Positions 1 through 7,070 are shown, counted from the first letter of the stretch. The stretch: 9,205 nucleotides of DNA from Longimicrobiales bacterium (GCA_022428035.1 JAKMDG010000407.1:1-9205); one strand, 5' to 3'. Program-made: numbers and translations. Notes: generated by a model from the sequence alone, not told the origin.

Positions 1-177
1 CAGACGACCCGTGAACGGGTGCGCTACGGTGCTCAGGCGACCCGGGAGCTCAACGAATTTGTCGAGGGTGCCCGTGCCATGTCTCCGGTGCCCCCGGAGG
101 TGTTCAACGCCGTACAGGACGCTGAACGCCGTGTTGCAGACATCCAGCGCAGGATCGCCGGCGGCGATTTGCGTTAG
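1..177 (+). CDS. C-terminal fragment of an unidentified protein
   Basis: Frame 1 is open from the left edge to a TAG stop at 175-177 and encodes the last 58 residues of a protein whose start lies outside the window. The fragment is rich in Arg, Glu, Ala and Gln. It reads as a charged helix, then a short Pro-rich linker (SPVPPEVF, about residues 28-35), then a second helix (VQDAERRVADIQRRIAGG). This helix-turn-helix or coiled-coil tail is not diagnostic of any family I can name. The gene converges on the minus-strand aminotransferase-fold gene, and the two stop codons overlap (174-177). That this is real coding sequence is inferred from the open frame, its protein-like composition and the tight convergent arrangement. 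Its function cannot be assigned. Confidence 0.6.
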   Translation, partial: QTTRERVRYGAQATRELNEFVEGARAMSPVPPEVFNAVQDAERRVADIQRRIAGGDLR

Positions 178-1511
178 AGGCTCCGGGCGGCCTCCAGGCC
201 GTCCACGAGACGATCGATTTCGGCTCTCGTGTTGTAGACGTGCGTCGAGATCCGGATCGCGTCGTGACCGTCGCGCTGGTGTTCATCGATATGGGTCTGA
301 GCGAGCTCTTCCAGGAGCGGTACCGACGCCATCGCGTCGAGTCCGTCGAGCTGGAAGATCGTGGAGCCCGGAGCAGAGAGGTCTTCAGGACCGCTGAGCA
401 GTGTGCAGCCATCCAGCTCGGACAGACGGTCCTTCAGGTAGTTCGACAGGTATCGGCAGCGAGCGTCCACGTTCGCCAGGCCGAGGCGGTCGACAAAGGC
501 GAGGGACGTCGCCAGCGCCGCACGGACAGGAAAGTCGGCGGTGCCGGGTGGCGCGTATTCGGTCCCCGTGGACGCCGAGCCGGGCTCGAACGCGGGTGCG
601 AAGCGGTCCCGGGCGTCGGCCCGGACGTACAGGAAGCCCGTTCCGACCGGTCCGAACATCCATTTGTGCATGCTCGCCGAGTAGGCGTCGCACCCCAGTT
701 CGTGTAGGTCGACCGGGAACTGACCGACCGCCTGCGCGCCGTCGACCAGGCTGATCAGCCCGCGCTCCCGGGCGAAGGTGCAGAGCTCACGTACAGGGTA
801 CCTGTGTCCGCCGCGCGTGACGTGGCAGAAGGCGATCGCCCGGGTCCGAGTCGTGATCTCCGCCTCGAAACGGGAGATCACGTCCTCGACCGAAACCAAC
901 GGACTAGGAATGAAGACCTCGCGGACGGTGACCCCGTGGCGTGCCGCACGCACCATCCAGGGGCGGTGTCCGGCCGGATGCTCCTGGGTGGTGATCAACA
1001 CTTCGTCGCCGGGGCTCAGGTCCAGGCTGAGGGTCTGGAGGTGAAGAGCCTCCGTCGCGTTGCGCGTGAGAGAGATCTCCGAGATCTCGGCGCCGAACCT
1101 CTGCGCGAGCGCGGGCATTACGGTCTGGGTGATCCGGTCCTGCAGGTCGTGCTTGCCGTGGAGTGGCTCGGTCGAGATCGCGCGGTACCCATCCGCGACG
1201 GCCTCCGCCACGATGCCCGGCGGCATCCCCAGGCTCGCGTTGTTCATGTACGCGGTGCCGGGCTCGAGGATGAAGTGGGCGCGGACGGCTGCCCAGGCGT
1301 CGTCGGTGGGGTCAGTGGGGGTGGTGAGGGTGGCTAGGTCGGGCGAAGAGGATTGCCCTGGCCGGCTGGTCGCTGATTCACAGCCCGCGGCCAGGCCCGC
1401 CGCGGACAGCGTGCCTCCTGCGAGCAGACGTGGCACGGTCACTGCGCCGCCGCCTGCCGCTGCGGCCTGACGGAGAAAGTCGCGACGAGACGGCTGATGA
1501 ATCGAAGTCAT
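174..1511 (-). CDS. Tat-exported aminotransferase class V-fold PLP-dependent enzyme
   Basis: This 445-residue protein belongs to the class V aminotransferase / isopenicillin N epimerase-like group of fold-type I PLP enzymes. The N-terminus has a twin-arginine signal (SRRDFLRQ, residues 8-15), then an Ala/Gly-rich hydrophobic stretch ending in a lipobox-like LAAGC with Cys44. It may therefore be a Tat-exported lipoprotein. The catalytic core follows: TRNATEAL (149-156), the PLP-contacting DGAQAVG motif (257-263, Asp257 and Gln260), and SMHKW (280-284), where Lys283 is the likely Schiff-base lysine. The C-terminal IRISTHVYNTRAEIDRLVDGL region is typical of the family, so the domain looks complete. 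Family members include cysteine desulfurases, epimerases and aminotransferases, and the substrate cannot be read from the sequence. The start is ATG at 1511 with GGAGGAG just upstream. The stop overlaps the convergent gene at 174-177. The gene appears to be its own transcription unit, since the upstream gene ends at a terminator. Confidence 0.9.
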   Translation of the reverse strand: MTSIHQPSRRDFLRQAAAAGGGAVTVPRLLAGGTLSAAGLAAGCESATSRPGQSSSPDLATLTTPTDPTDDAWAAVRAHFILEPGTAYMNNASLGMPPGIVAEAVADGYRAISTEPLHGKHDLQDRITQTVMPALAQRFGAEISEISLTRNATEALHLQTLSLDLSPGDEVLITTQEHPAGHRPWMVRAARHGVTVREVFIPSPLVSVEDVISRFEAEITTRTRAIAFCHVTRGGHRYPVRELCTFARERGLISLVDGAQAVGQFPVDLHELGCDAYSASMHKWMFGPVGTGFLYVRADARDRFAPAFEPGSASTGTEYAPPGTADFPVRAALATSLAFVDRLGLANVDARCRYLSNYLKDRLSELDGCTLLSGPEDLSAPGSTIFQLDGLDAMASVPLLEELAQTHIDEHQRDGHDAIRISTHVYNTRAEIDRLVDGLEAARSL

Positions 1512-1513
1512 GG

Positions 1514-1520
1514 CTCCTCC
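1514..1520 (-). promoter_or_regulatory. Ribosome binding site for the aminotransferase-fold gene
   Basis: On the minus strand GGAGGAG lies 2 nt before the ATG at 1511, or 4 nt if only the GGAGG core is counted. The spacing is short but the match is strong. It supports this start, which preserves the complete twin-arginine signal. Confidence 0.65.
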
Positions 1521-1524
1521 ACGC

Positions 1525-1550
1525 TCACCGATGTGTCAGATCGACGGTGA
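1525..1550. repeat. Inverted repeat upstream of the aminotransferase-fold gene
   Basis: TCACCG (1525-1530) and CGGTGA (1545-1550) form a perfect 6-bp dyad with a 14-nt spacer, directly upstream of the ribosome binding site. The position would suit an operator, but arms this short can arise by chance in high-GC DNA. No regulator is encoded nearby. Confidence 0.25.
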
Positions 1551-1599
1551 ACCTACTCGGGTTGGACGTGCCGCGCCGCCCCTTCACCCAGGAATGAGA

Positions 1600-1636
1600 A
1601 AAGGCGGGCAGCAGCCCTTGGCCGCTGCCCGCCTTT
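1600..1636 (-). terminator. Intrinsic terminator of the large lipoprotein gene
   Basis: A perfect 13-bp stem (AAAGGCGGGCAGC at 1600-1612 with GCTGCCCGCCTTT at 1624-1636) encloses an 11-nt loop. On the minus strand the stem runs into TTTTCTCATT. It begins about 20 nt past the stop codon at 1658, where a Rho-independent terminator for that gene would be expected. It also insulates the downstream aminotransferase-fold gene from read-through. Confidence 0.88.
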
Positions 1637-1657
1637 CACTTCGAACTCGCTGTCCTG

Positions 1658-4180
1658 CTATCGAATCTGGAACCGGTAGAAGAGGTCAGCGCTGCGCTGC
1701 GGATCGGGGAAGGTGAAGCCACCCTTACCGCCGCCCTGACCCTGTGTCACGGTCAGCCGGAGCCCGATCCACTGTCCAGACGTGGCAACAAGATCTTCAT
1801 CCGGGACTCCTGCAATGTCGCGAATCGCACGCTTTACCTCGTAGAACGCCATGCCATCCGCACCCGTGGGATGCGCGTCGATGTCCAGGATGTCGTCGCC
1901 ACCGGAAGTATCGGGCTCGCCGCAGAGATTGCTCGCGTTGTTGTTGACGCAGGCGCTGGTCAGGTACCAGTCATTCGGGACCGTTTCGTCGTCGAAGTCC
2001 AGGACGAGCACATCGTCTCCGACGTCCTCTCCCTGATCAGGTTGGTCGGCGCCGTCAAGCAACTGGATGAAGATCCGGCGTCCGAGTTCGTTTGTGTCGA
2101 CCTCGATTCCGAGATACAGGAACTCACCGTCGCTGTAGGTCCACAACGTGGCGTTGTCTTCCACCTTCTTGCCCTTGAGAGGGGCGGTGAAGGTGAACGG
2201 TGTAGCGCAGCCTTCGATCCACTCATTCACGCCTTTTTGGCCGTCAGCGCGGATCGCCGGGCAGGTCTCAGCCTTGAACGTGAGCGGCAGGTCGTAGATC
2301 GCGACCTCACTCCCACGCGCACCCGATGCCCGGGAATCGACCGGTTCGAAGGGGCTGAAGCCGTCACGAGGACCATTGTCGAAGTAGTCGTTGGGAGCGG
2401 TGCCGTACTCGGTGGTTATGCCACCGTCTGCGCGACGGGTCTGGCAGTTAACACGCTGAGTGATGTCTTCGCCCTCGACATTGATCGTGATCGAGTTTCC
2501 ACCGAGCGCTCCGTAAACCCCATCATCATTCTTGTCCGAGGGCTGCGGCTCGTTCGTGCCCGGGCGGGCGATTCCGCAGCCGGCTACCTCGAGAACGTTC
2601 TCACCGCCGGCGAAGGTCCAGTCGACGCTGGCCTCTCCGTTGACGTCGGTGGTTACCACTACGTGACCCCAGTCGCTCGTCAGCAAGTTGCCTGCGGGCG
2701 TGGTCAGGACGTCGGACGTCGGGCAGGCGCCGCCGCCGCATGAGAGCGTCCCATTCGAGGGGAAGAAGTGCAGGCGGGCTCCCGGCACAGGGAACGGCAG
2801 TCCGTCGATTCGGGACGGCGCCTCGACGGTCACGGTGACCGTCTTCGTGTCGCCCTCATTGAAGACGCCCAGGTCGAGGCAGTTCTGCTCACCTGCCGAG
2901 CAGTCGGTGCCGGTCATGTCGCTCCCGGGTCTCATCCCCGGCATGAGAGCGATCTGGAAGTCACTCATGCGGGTGAAGTCCCATGACGCGCCAGGATAGG
3001 CGCGGACCGGTTCAGGGCCCAGGAACGCCCCGACCCGCTTCAGGCCGTGCTTCAGCCACGAGATGAAGATTCCTCCGGGCGAATCGTCCGTGACTGGACC
3101 GAGGTCACCGTAAATATCGTCGGAGCGCGGAAGCACGGCGGTTCCCAGCTCATCGGTCTGAATGAAGTTGACCTTCGCCTCCGAATACAGTCCACCGGAT
3201 CCGTCGGGGTTAGCACCCGCCCATGTTTCATCCGTCAGGTCCAGAAACAAGCTCGCCGGGACGGTCAGGCCGCCCTCGCTGATTTCACGATTGTCGGTCG
3301 AAATCGAGATCTTGCAGCCGCCTAGTGGTACGTCCACCAAAGCCTGTCCCAATCCGCCGGGGAAGAAGCCGAGCGCCAGGCACTCACTTACCTCGAAGTC
3401 CGCCACGAATGATGGGTTCCCGGCCGGAAACTCGATGGTGGTGCTCACCTCGTCCGTGTTGAACGAAACTTCGGTTTCGCCGAAGATGAGGCAGGTCGCT
3501 GCGTTGGTATCGAACTTGACGCACGACTCGAGCGCCTCGGAGATCCTCAGTTTCAGAGGCTCGTTCCCGTAGCCGATGGCGTGGACGTATCCGTCCGCGG
3601 GTGCAGTCAGGTTGGGATCGATGATGACGTCGCGGTGGGCCCAGTGCCTTCCCTCTCGTTCTACGAAGATACGCCAGATGTCCTCGTTGTCTGTCTCATT
3701 CCGTTTGAACTGAACATTGGTTCTGTAGAACTCACTGCCCGACCCGTCCTGCTGCAGGGAGCCGAAAGACTTACAGATTGGCGAACCGTCATCAAGGACG
3801 AACACCGGCGCAGTGGTTCCTCTGTCCGCCCCAGCAATGCCATCGTACGAGACCCGGCAGGCCACGACCTCGAAGATGTCGCTCAGCCCCGGAATGAAGT
3901 TGCCGCTGCACGCGGGGTCGGAGAGGTGGTTTTCGACGGTGGGGGAGAGGAAGCAGAGACCCGGCACCCCCGTGACCTGGCTCGGTCCGGTGCCGTCGCG
4001 ATCGTAGGCGAATGCGTCACATGGGGAGAATCCGTCGCAGAGGCTCTCCACGCCTGAGACGGGATCGACCTGGCTCATCTGGACGACCGGCGCGTCCAGC
4101 AGCGGATTCGTGGGACTTGGTTGATCAGAACAAGCCGCAAACAATGGAGACACTGAGGCCAGGAGAAGAATCTTACGCAT
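1658..4180 (-). CDS. Large cysteine-rich multidomain lipoprotein with Ig-like and CBM9-like regions
   Basis: With the start at 4180 the product is 840 residues. It begins MRKILLLASVSPLFAAC, a type II signal peptide whose lipobox LFAAC puts the lipid-carrying cysteine at residue 17. It is thus probably anchored in the outer membrane, facing the periplasm or the surface. About 20 further cysteines are spread along the chain, suggesting disulfides in an oxidising compartment. Residues about 20-440 are acidic, beta-rich and unrecognised. Residues about 445-570 resemble a bacterial Ig-like (Big-1 type) domain, with TVTVEAPS at the front and the characteristic VTTDVNGEASVDWTF...NVLEV near the end. 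Residues about 638-840 resemble a CBM9-like/DOMON-type beta-sandwich (ADGQKGVNEW, then ATLWTYSDGEFLYLGIEVDTN). A longer in-frame start at 4276 is possible but would bury the signal peptide. The ligand is unknown, and binding to carbohydrate or another surface polymer is inference. The gene lies downstream of the TPR membrane protein gene on the same strand. Confidence 0.8.
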   Translation of the reverse strand: MRKILLLASVSPLFAACSDQPSPTNPLLDAPVVQMSQVDPVSGVESLCDGFSPCDAFAYDRDGTGPSQVTGVPGLCFLSPTVENHLSDPACSGNFIPGLSDIFEVVACRVSYDGIAGADRGTTAPVFVLDDGSPICKSFGSLQQDGSGSEFYRTNVQFKRNETDNEDIWRIFVEREGRHWAHRDVIIDPNLTAPADGYVHAIGYGNEPLKLRISEALESCVKFDTNAATCLIFGETEVSFNTDEVSTTIEFPAGNPSFVADFEVSECLALGFFPGGLGQALVDVPLGGCKISISTDNREISEGGLTVPASLFLDLTDETWAGANPDGSGGLYSEAKVNFIQTDELGTAVLPRSDDIYGDLGPVTDDSPGGIFISWLKHGLKRVGAFLGPEPVRAYPGASWDFTRMSDFQIALMPGMRPGSDMTGTDCSAGEQNCLDLGVFNEGDTKTVTVTVEAPSRIDGLPFPVPGARLHFFPSNGTLSCGGGACPTSDVLTTPAGNLLTSDWGHVVVTTDVNGEASVDWTFAGGENVLEVAGCGIARPGTNEPQPSDKNDDGVYGALGGNSITINVEGEDITQRVNCQTRRADGGITTEYGTAPNDYFDNGPRDGFSPFEPVDSRASGARGSEVAIYDLPLTFKAETCPAIRADGQKGVNEWIEGCATPFTFTAPLKGKKVEDNATLWTYSDGEFLYLGIEVDTNELGRRIFIQLLDGADQPDQGEDVGDDVLVLDFDDETVPNDWYLTSACVNNNASNLCGEPDTSGGDDILDIDAHPTGADGMAFYEVKRAIRDIAGVPDEDLVATSGQWIGLRLTVTQGQGGGKGGFTFPDPQRSADLFYRFQIR

Positions 4181-4188
4181 GGGGCGAG

Positions 4189-4193
4189 CACCT
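4189..4193 (-). promoter_or_regulatory. Ribosome binding site for the large lipoprotein
   Basis: AGGTG on the minus strand lies 8 nt before the ATG at 4180. Together with the lipobox signal peptide immediately after that ATG, it decides for this start over the in-frame ATG at 4276, which has no comparable site at the right distance. Confidence 0.55.
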
Positions 4194-4357
4194 ACGAGTG
4201 ACGCGCCGGGCTGCACGGTTCCTGCCGAGCGCCGTATGTTTCTCAGCGCGCTGAACCGGAACCCCAATGGCGTCATTGAGACTGGGGGGAACCTATTTCA
4301 AGCTACAGGCTATCGTCGAAAACCCGCAACTGTTGCCGATGGATCCTCACGAAACGG

Positions 4358-6181
4358 TTATCGACCCACGAACGGCTGAAAGTCTTCCCGAGTCCGAAGT
4401 TCCCGCCACCACCAATTCAACTCGGACCCGGGGCCCAGTGTACTTCCAGGCGTTGCGGCAGCCCAGCGCCGTAGCGATTCGACCGCTCCGTCGGGGTCAC
4501 CTGTTGTGGCCCTGATGGCGGCTTCGTACACGAAGAGTTGCCGCTGCGGGTCCACCCGCTCGCTTTTATCGACTCCGGCGAGAACGTTCTCGGCACTGTC
4601 CGGTAGCGAAGCCCTCCGCAGGACTCCCGCGACCATGACCTCTCCGACGCCGCGCTTGAAGGGTCGCAGAGGCTCAGGTGAGAGCGAGTCCAGTCGAGCC
4701 AGCCAGTTCCAGGCAGCGTCGACGTCAGGTTCCCCATGAGGTGCGGCCATGATCCATAGCTGACACTCTGCGAAGCGGTAGTTATCTGGGAATCGAAGGC
4801 CGCCCTCATCGCACCACTGGGCCGCGTCACGGAACTGCTCGAGCTCGTACTGCGCGTAGAACAGTCGGTCGTAGATGCGATCGGCTCCCCTGAGGTATGC
4901 ATCCTCCTCCAGAGCACGCCGAGCGCTGAGGACCGCGTTCACGTTGTCGGACAGGCCACCGAACATGAAGCTGAGCATAGCATGCGCCGATGCCAGGTCC
5001 GGCTCGTTTGCTACCGCGGCCTCGAGGTCTGTTCTCGCTTCGGAAAGGAGCTGCTGCACCTGCTCCGGGCTGGATCCGAGCGCTACGGCGGTGAAGAGAT
5101 TCAGTGTGCCGCGCTGCTCGAGCGCATCGGCGTCTTCCGGGTTCAACGCTAACGCTCGTTCCGCGTGCTCGAGGCCGACTTCTGTTTCTCGCAATGCGGT
5201 ATCGAAGTCTCCCACGCCTGCGGCGAACCACGCCCTCCGGTAAGCAGCGTGAGCGCGCGCGGCCATCGGCTTGACCCACTCGGGGTCCAGTGACTCCACC
5301 TGTGCGAGGATTCCATCGGCCTCCTCATATGCCTGTACGGACGCACTCATGTCGCCACCACCCTCGAAGTTGTCCTCCGCCTCCGTCCGGAGTCGTTCGG
5401 CCCTTTGGGCTAGCGTCCAAGCCTCTGCGCTACCGGTTTCAGCCTGGAGTTCTCGCAGTTGGACCTCCTCGCCGAGACGTTCACGGAGGAGCCGGGATAC
5501 GGTCTCCGCCACCGAGTCGCGGGCCACGAGAAAGTCGCCAGCGAAAAGATCGACGACGGAACGCTCGATATCGGCTCCACTGAGCCCGTCGACCAGTCGG
5601 GTCGTGATGCGAAGCTCTCCACCTCGCTGTTCTACGCTCCCCTCGATGATGGTTCCGGCGTCCAGAATCCGTGCCACGCTGTCCGCTCGTAATCCAGAAT
5701 CCCTATACGGCTGGACACCATTCCGAGAGACGACATCCAGGGACCGTACATCGTCCAGCTGGTTGATGAGCGCCTCGGTAATGCCGTCTGCGACGGGGGC
5801 CAACTCGCCGTCGCTCAAGTCCTCGAAGTAGAGGACCGCAACCCGGGCCGGGTCGGCACCACCCAGCGTGATGGAGTCCGTCATCGAACTGCGGACGATC
5901 GTCCCGGAGGAGCCCAGCGCGGCGAGCCCGATAACGCTGAGCATCACGATCTCCAAGGGCTGAGCTTCCTGTGCTCCTTTTTCACCGTGATACCAACCGA
6001 TAATCAGCGCGCCCAGGATTCCGAACAGGAAGAGGGTGAGGGTCACCTGGTAGACGACGAGGGGAAGCACTTCCCGGTCCACGACCTGGTCGACGACCGA
6101 GGTCACGATCCACCCTCCGGCCAGGTAGGTCACCACGATCTGCGTGATGCGGCGTTGCCGCATTTCTGACCAGAGGCTCAA
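4358..6181 (-). CDS. Membrane-anchored TolB-like/FlgO-like domain protein with TPR-type repeats
   Basis: The 607-residue product starts MSLWSEMRQRRITQIVVTYLAGGW. This matches the N-terminal module seen in many TolB-like/TPR and adenylate-cyclase-like membrane proteins ('MSLW-EL-RRNV-RVA-AYLVxGW'). Hydrophobic segments at about 13-30, 39-63 and 77-97 are likely membrane helices. The rest should be soluble and probably periplasmic. Residues about 112-238 resemble the TolB N-terminal/FlgO-like domain: VAVLYFEDLSDGELAPVADG, ITEALINQL, then IIEGSVEQRGGELRITTRLVDG. The remainder is alpha-helical with TPR-like pairs, for example around 325-350 (ALRETEVGLEHAERALALNPED) and 385-425. No cyclase, kinase or DNA-binding domain is visible, so a scaffold or sensor role is inference. 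The start codon is TTG at 6181. The ATG at 6163 would remove MSLWSE, which the family conserves, and it lacks a Shine-Dalgarno site. The lipoprotein gene follows after 177 nt. Confidence 0.85.
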   Translation of the reverse strand: MSLWSEMRQRRITQIVVTYLAGGWIVTSVVDQVVDREVLPLVVYQVTLTLFLFGILGALIIGWYHGEKGAQEAQPLEIVMLSVIGLAALGSSGTIVRSSMTDSITLGGADPARVAVLYFEDLSDGELAPVADGITEALINQLDDVRSLDVVSRNGVQPYRDSGLRADSVARILDAGTIIEGSVEQRGGELRITTRLVDGLSGADIERSVVDLFAGDFLVARDSVAETVSRLLRERLGEEVQLRELQAETGSAEAWTLAQRAERLRTEAEDNFEGGGDMSASVQAYEEADGILAQVESLDPEWVKPMAARAHAAYRRAWFAAGVGDFDTALRETEVGLEHAERALALNPEDADALEQRGTLNLFTAVALGSSPEQVQQLLSEARTDLEAAVANEPDLASAHAMLSFMFGGLSDNVNAVLSARRALEEDAYLRGADRIYDRLFYAQYELEQFRDAAQWCDEGGLRFPDNYRFAECQLWIMAAPHGEPDVDAAWNWLARLDSLSPEPLRPFKRGVGEVMVAGVLRRASLPDSAENVLAGVDKSERVDPQRQLFVYEAAIRATTGDPDGAVESLRRWAAATPGSTLGPGSELNWWWRELRTREDFQPFVGR

Positions 6182-6214
6182 GACGGTTTCTCAGCTAGGG
6201 ATTGGAGGGATGGA

Positions 6215-6243
6215 AGTGTGAGCGGCGCGGGAAGGTACGTCAA
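6215..6243 (-). promoter_or_regulatory. Weak sigma-70-like promoter candidate for the TPR gene
   Basis: On the minus strand TTGACG (6243 to 6238, five of six consensus bases) is followed after 17 nt by CACACT (6220 to 6215, three of six). It would place transcription start about 25-30 nt upstream of the TTG at 6181. The -10 match is poor, so this is only a candidate. Confidence 0.25.
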
Positions 6244-6378
6244 ATGCATCGCGGCCGAGCAAGCGGACTGTGGGCTGCCGGCTGAACTTCATCTTTTGTC
6301 GTCTCACCGCAGGAGCTCGTCCTGTCTGATCATTGCTCCAGTAGGCCTCGGTGCACGCTGACAGGGTGATGCAGTCGA

Positions 6379-6421
6379 GGCGTCGTGCGCCTGTGAGAAC
6401 GGTTCGTTGTTACACGACGCC
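6379..6421. repeat. 9-bp inverted repeat able to form a stem-loop
   Basis: GGCGTCGTG (6379-6387) and CACGACGCC (6413-6421) are perfect reverse complements separated by 25 nt. On the plus strand the right arm is followed by ATTTCTTCAA. It lies about 150 nt before the SnoaL-like start and about 200 nt upstream of the TPR gene. It could be an RNA hairpin, a weak terminator or a binding site for two protein half-sites. Function is unknown. Confidence 0.4.
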
Positions 6422-6503
6422 ATTTCTTCAATCGACGGTTCCAAGGCTGACCAGGCTACGCGGAGTGAAGGAACTCTGTAATTGGTTGTGGGCTCCGCTC
6501 GAG

Positions 6504-6517
6504 GGATGTAGACATCC
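6504..6517. promoter_or_regulatory. Compact operator-like dyad upstream of the SnoaL-like gene
   Basis: GGATGT-AG-ACATCC is a 14-bp near-perfect palindrome with a 2-nt centre. It lies 51 nt before the start at 6569 and 21 nt after a -10-like TGTAAT (6477-6482), a position compatible with a repressor site. No regulator gene is adjacent, and a 6-bp dyad can occur by chance. Confidence 0.25.
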
Positions 6518-6557
6518 TCATGCAGCGCCGCTGACGCGATGCGACATCACACCCAAC

Positions 6558-6562
6558 AGGAG
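6558..6562 (+). promoter_or_regulatory. Ribosome binding site for the SnoaL-like gene
   Basis: AGGAG ends 6 nt before the ATG at 6569, which is ideal spacing. This rules against the earlier in-frame ATGs at 6539 (upstream of the site) and 6563 (directly abutting it). Confidence 0.8.
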
Positions 6563-6568
6563 ATGGTG

Positions 6569-6988
6569 ATGAGTTCCATCAAGGACACCGCAGCCCAATT
6601 CTTCGACGCATGCGAGACCGGAAAGGGCTGGGACGCCTGCCAGCAGTACTGTCACCCGGATGCGACCTTTGCCGCGCAGGCCGACACCTTCGCGGAGATC
6701 GAAACACTCGAGGGGTACACCGAAGCGATGAAGGGGCTGATCGCGGGTCCTATCCCCGACGCGTCGTACGACCTCAAGTCCTTGGCCCTCGACGAAGAAC
6801 GGGGCAACGTCATCGGGTACGCGGTATTCAAGGGCACCCACTCGGGCGAGGGCGGACCGTTGCCGGCCTCGGGTAAGGCTGTGGATACGGACTACGTGTA
6901 CGTCATGGAATTCGACGGAGAACGGATCCGTCACATGACGAAGATCTGGAACGACGTCTGGGCCATGCGGCAGCTCGGCTGGGGTTGA
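6569..6988 (+). CDS. SnoaL-like / NTF2-fold family protein
   Basis: This small 139-residue protein is of the nuclear transport factor 2-like, SnoaL/ketosteroid-isomerase-type fold. The N-terminal helix (IKDTAAQFFDACETGKGWDAC) leads into the typical CHPDATFAAQADTFAEIETLEGYTEAM pattern, where a His-Pro-Asp-Ala segment precedes the cone. The C-terminal strands DYVYVMEFDGERIRHMTKIWND match the usual 'F-dG-I-h--iyd' ending of the fold. The length is normal for a single domain and there is no signal peptide, so it is probably cytoplasmic. Cys15, Cys24 and Cys28 cluster near the N-terminus. Family members include polyketide cyclases, isomerases, hydrolases and proteins with no known activity, and the substrate here cannot be inferred. 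The gene is monocistronic: a long intergenic region lies upstream and a strong terminator follows about 26 nt after the stop. Confidence 0.88.
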   Translation: MSSIKDTAAQFFDACETGKGWDACQQYCHPDATFAAQADTFAEIETLEGYTEAMKGLIAGPIPDASYDLKSLALDEERGNVIGYAVFKGTHSGEGGPLPASGKAVDTDYVYVMEFDGERIRHMTKIWNDVWAMRQLGWG

Positions 6989-7014
6989 CGGCCGAGTTCA
7001 GTGACATAAAGAAC

Positions 7015-7043
7015 GCGGCCCCGCCCTCAAGGGGCGGGGCCGC
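7015..7043. terminator. Bidirectional hairpin terminator between convergent genes
   Basis: A perfect 12-bp GC-rich stem (GCGGCCCCGCCC at 7015-7026 with GGGCGGGGCCGC at 7032-7043) has a 5-nt loop. On the plus strand it is followed by TCTTT and on the minus strand by GTTCTTTA. It lies between the stop of the SnoaL-like gene (6988) and the stop of the convergent propeller gene (7071), so it can terminate both transcripts. Confidence 0.85.
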
Positions 7044-7070
7044 TCTTTGCAGCCAGGTGGCGTAGAGCGA

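Larger units (their letters stand above)
6182..6568. other. Intergenic region between divergent genes
   Basis: This 387-nt stretch separates the start of the minus-strand TPR gene from the plus-strand SnoaL-like gene, so it must hold promoters for both directions. I see no convincing small gene in it: open frames here lack ribosome binding sites and recognisable protein features. It contains a weak minus-strand promoter candidate (6215-6243), a 9-bp long-loop inverted repeat (6379-6421), a -10-like TGTAAT (6477-6482) without a good -35, and a compact 14-bp dyad (6504-6517). No tRNA cloverleaf or known riboswitch is recognisable. Confidence 0.6.

Noticed and set aside
11..397. A plus-strand frame overlapping the left-edge gene and the end of the aminotransferase-fold gene
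   Set aside because: It is Arg/Ser-rich with no domain. Frame 1, ending at 177, is the more protein-like reading and ends neatly against the convergent stop.
804..1337. A 177-codon plus-strand frame inside the aminotransferase-fold gene
   Set aside because: It is antisense to conserved catalytic motifs and its translation resembles no protein.
1871..2743. A 290-codon plus-strand open frame inside the large lipoprotein gene
   Set aside because: It is antisense to a gene with a clear signal peptide and domains, has no ribosome binding site or recognisable motif, and such mirror frames are common in high-GC coding DNA.
4181..4276. A 32-residue N-terminal extension of the large lipoprotein
   Set aside because: It would place a charged stretch before the lipoprotein signal peptide, and the ATG at 4276 has no suitable ribosome binding site.
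5271..5831. A 186-codon Ser/Arg-rich plus-strand frame inside the TPR gene
   Set aside because: Its low-complexity Ser/Arg/Thr composition is typical of an antisense shadow of a real high-GC gene.
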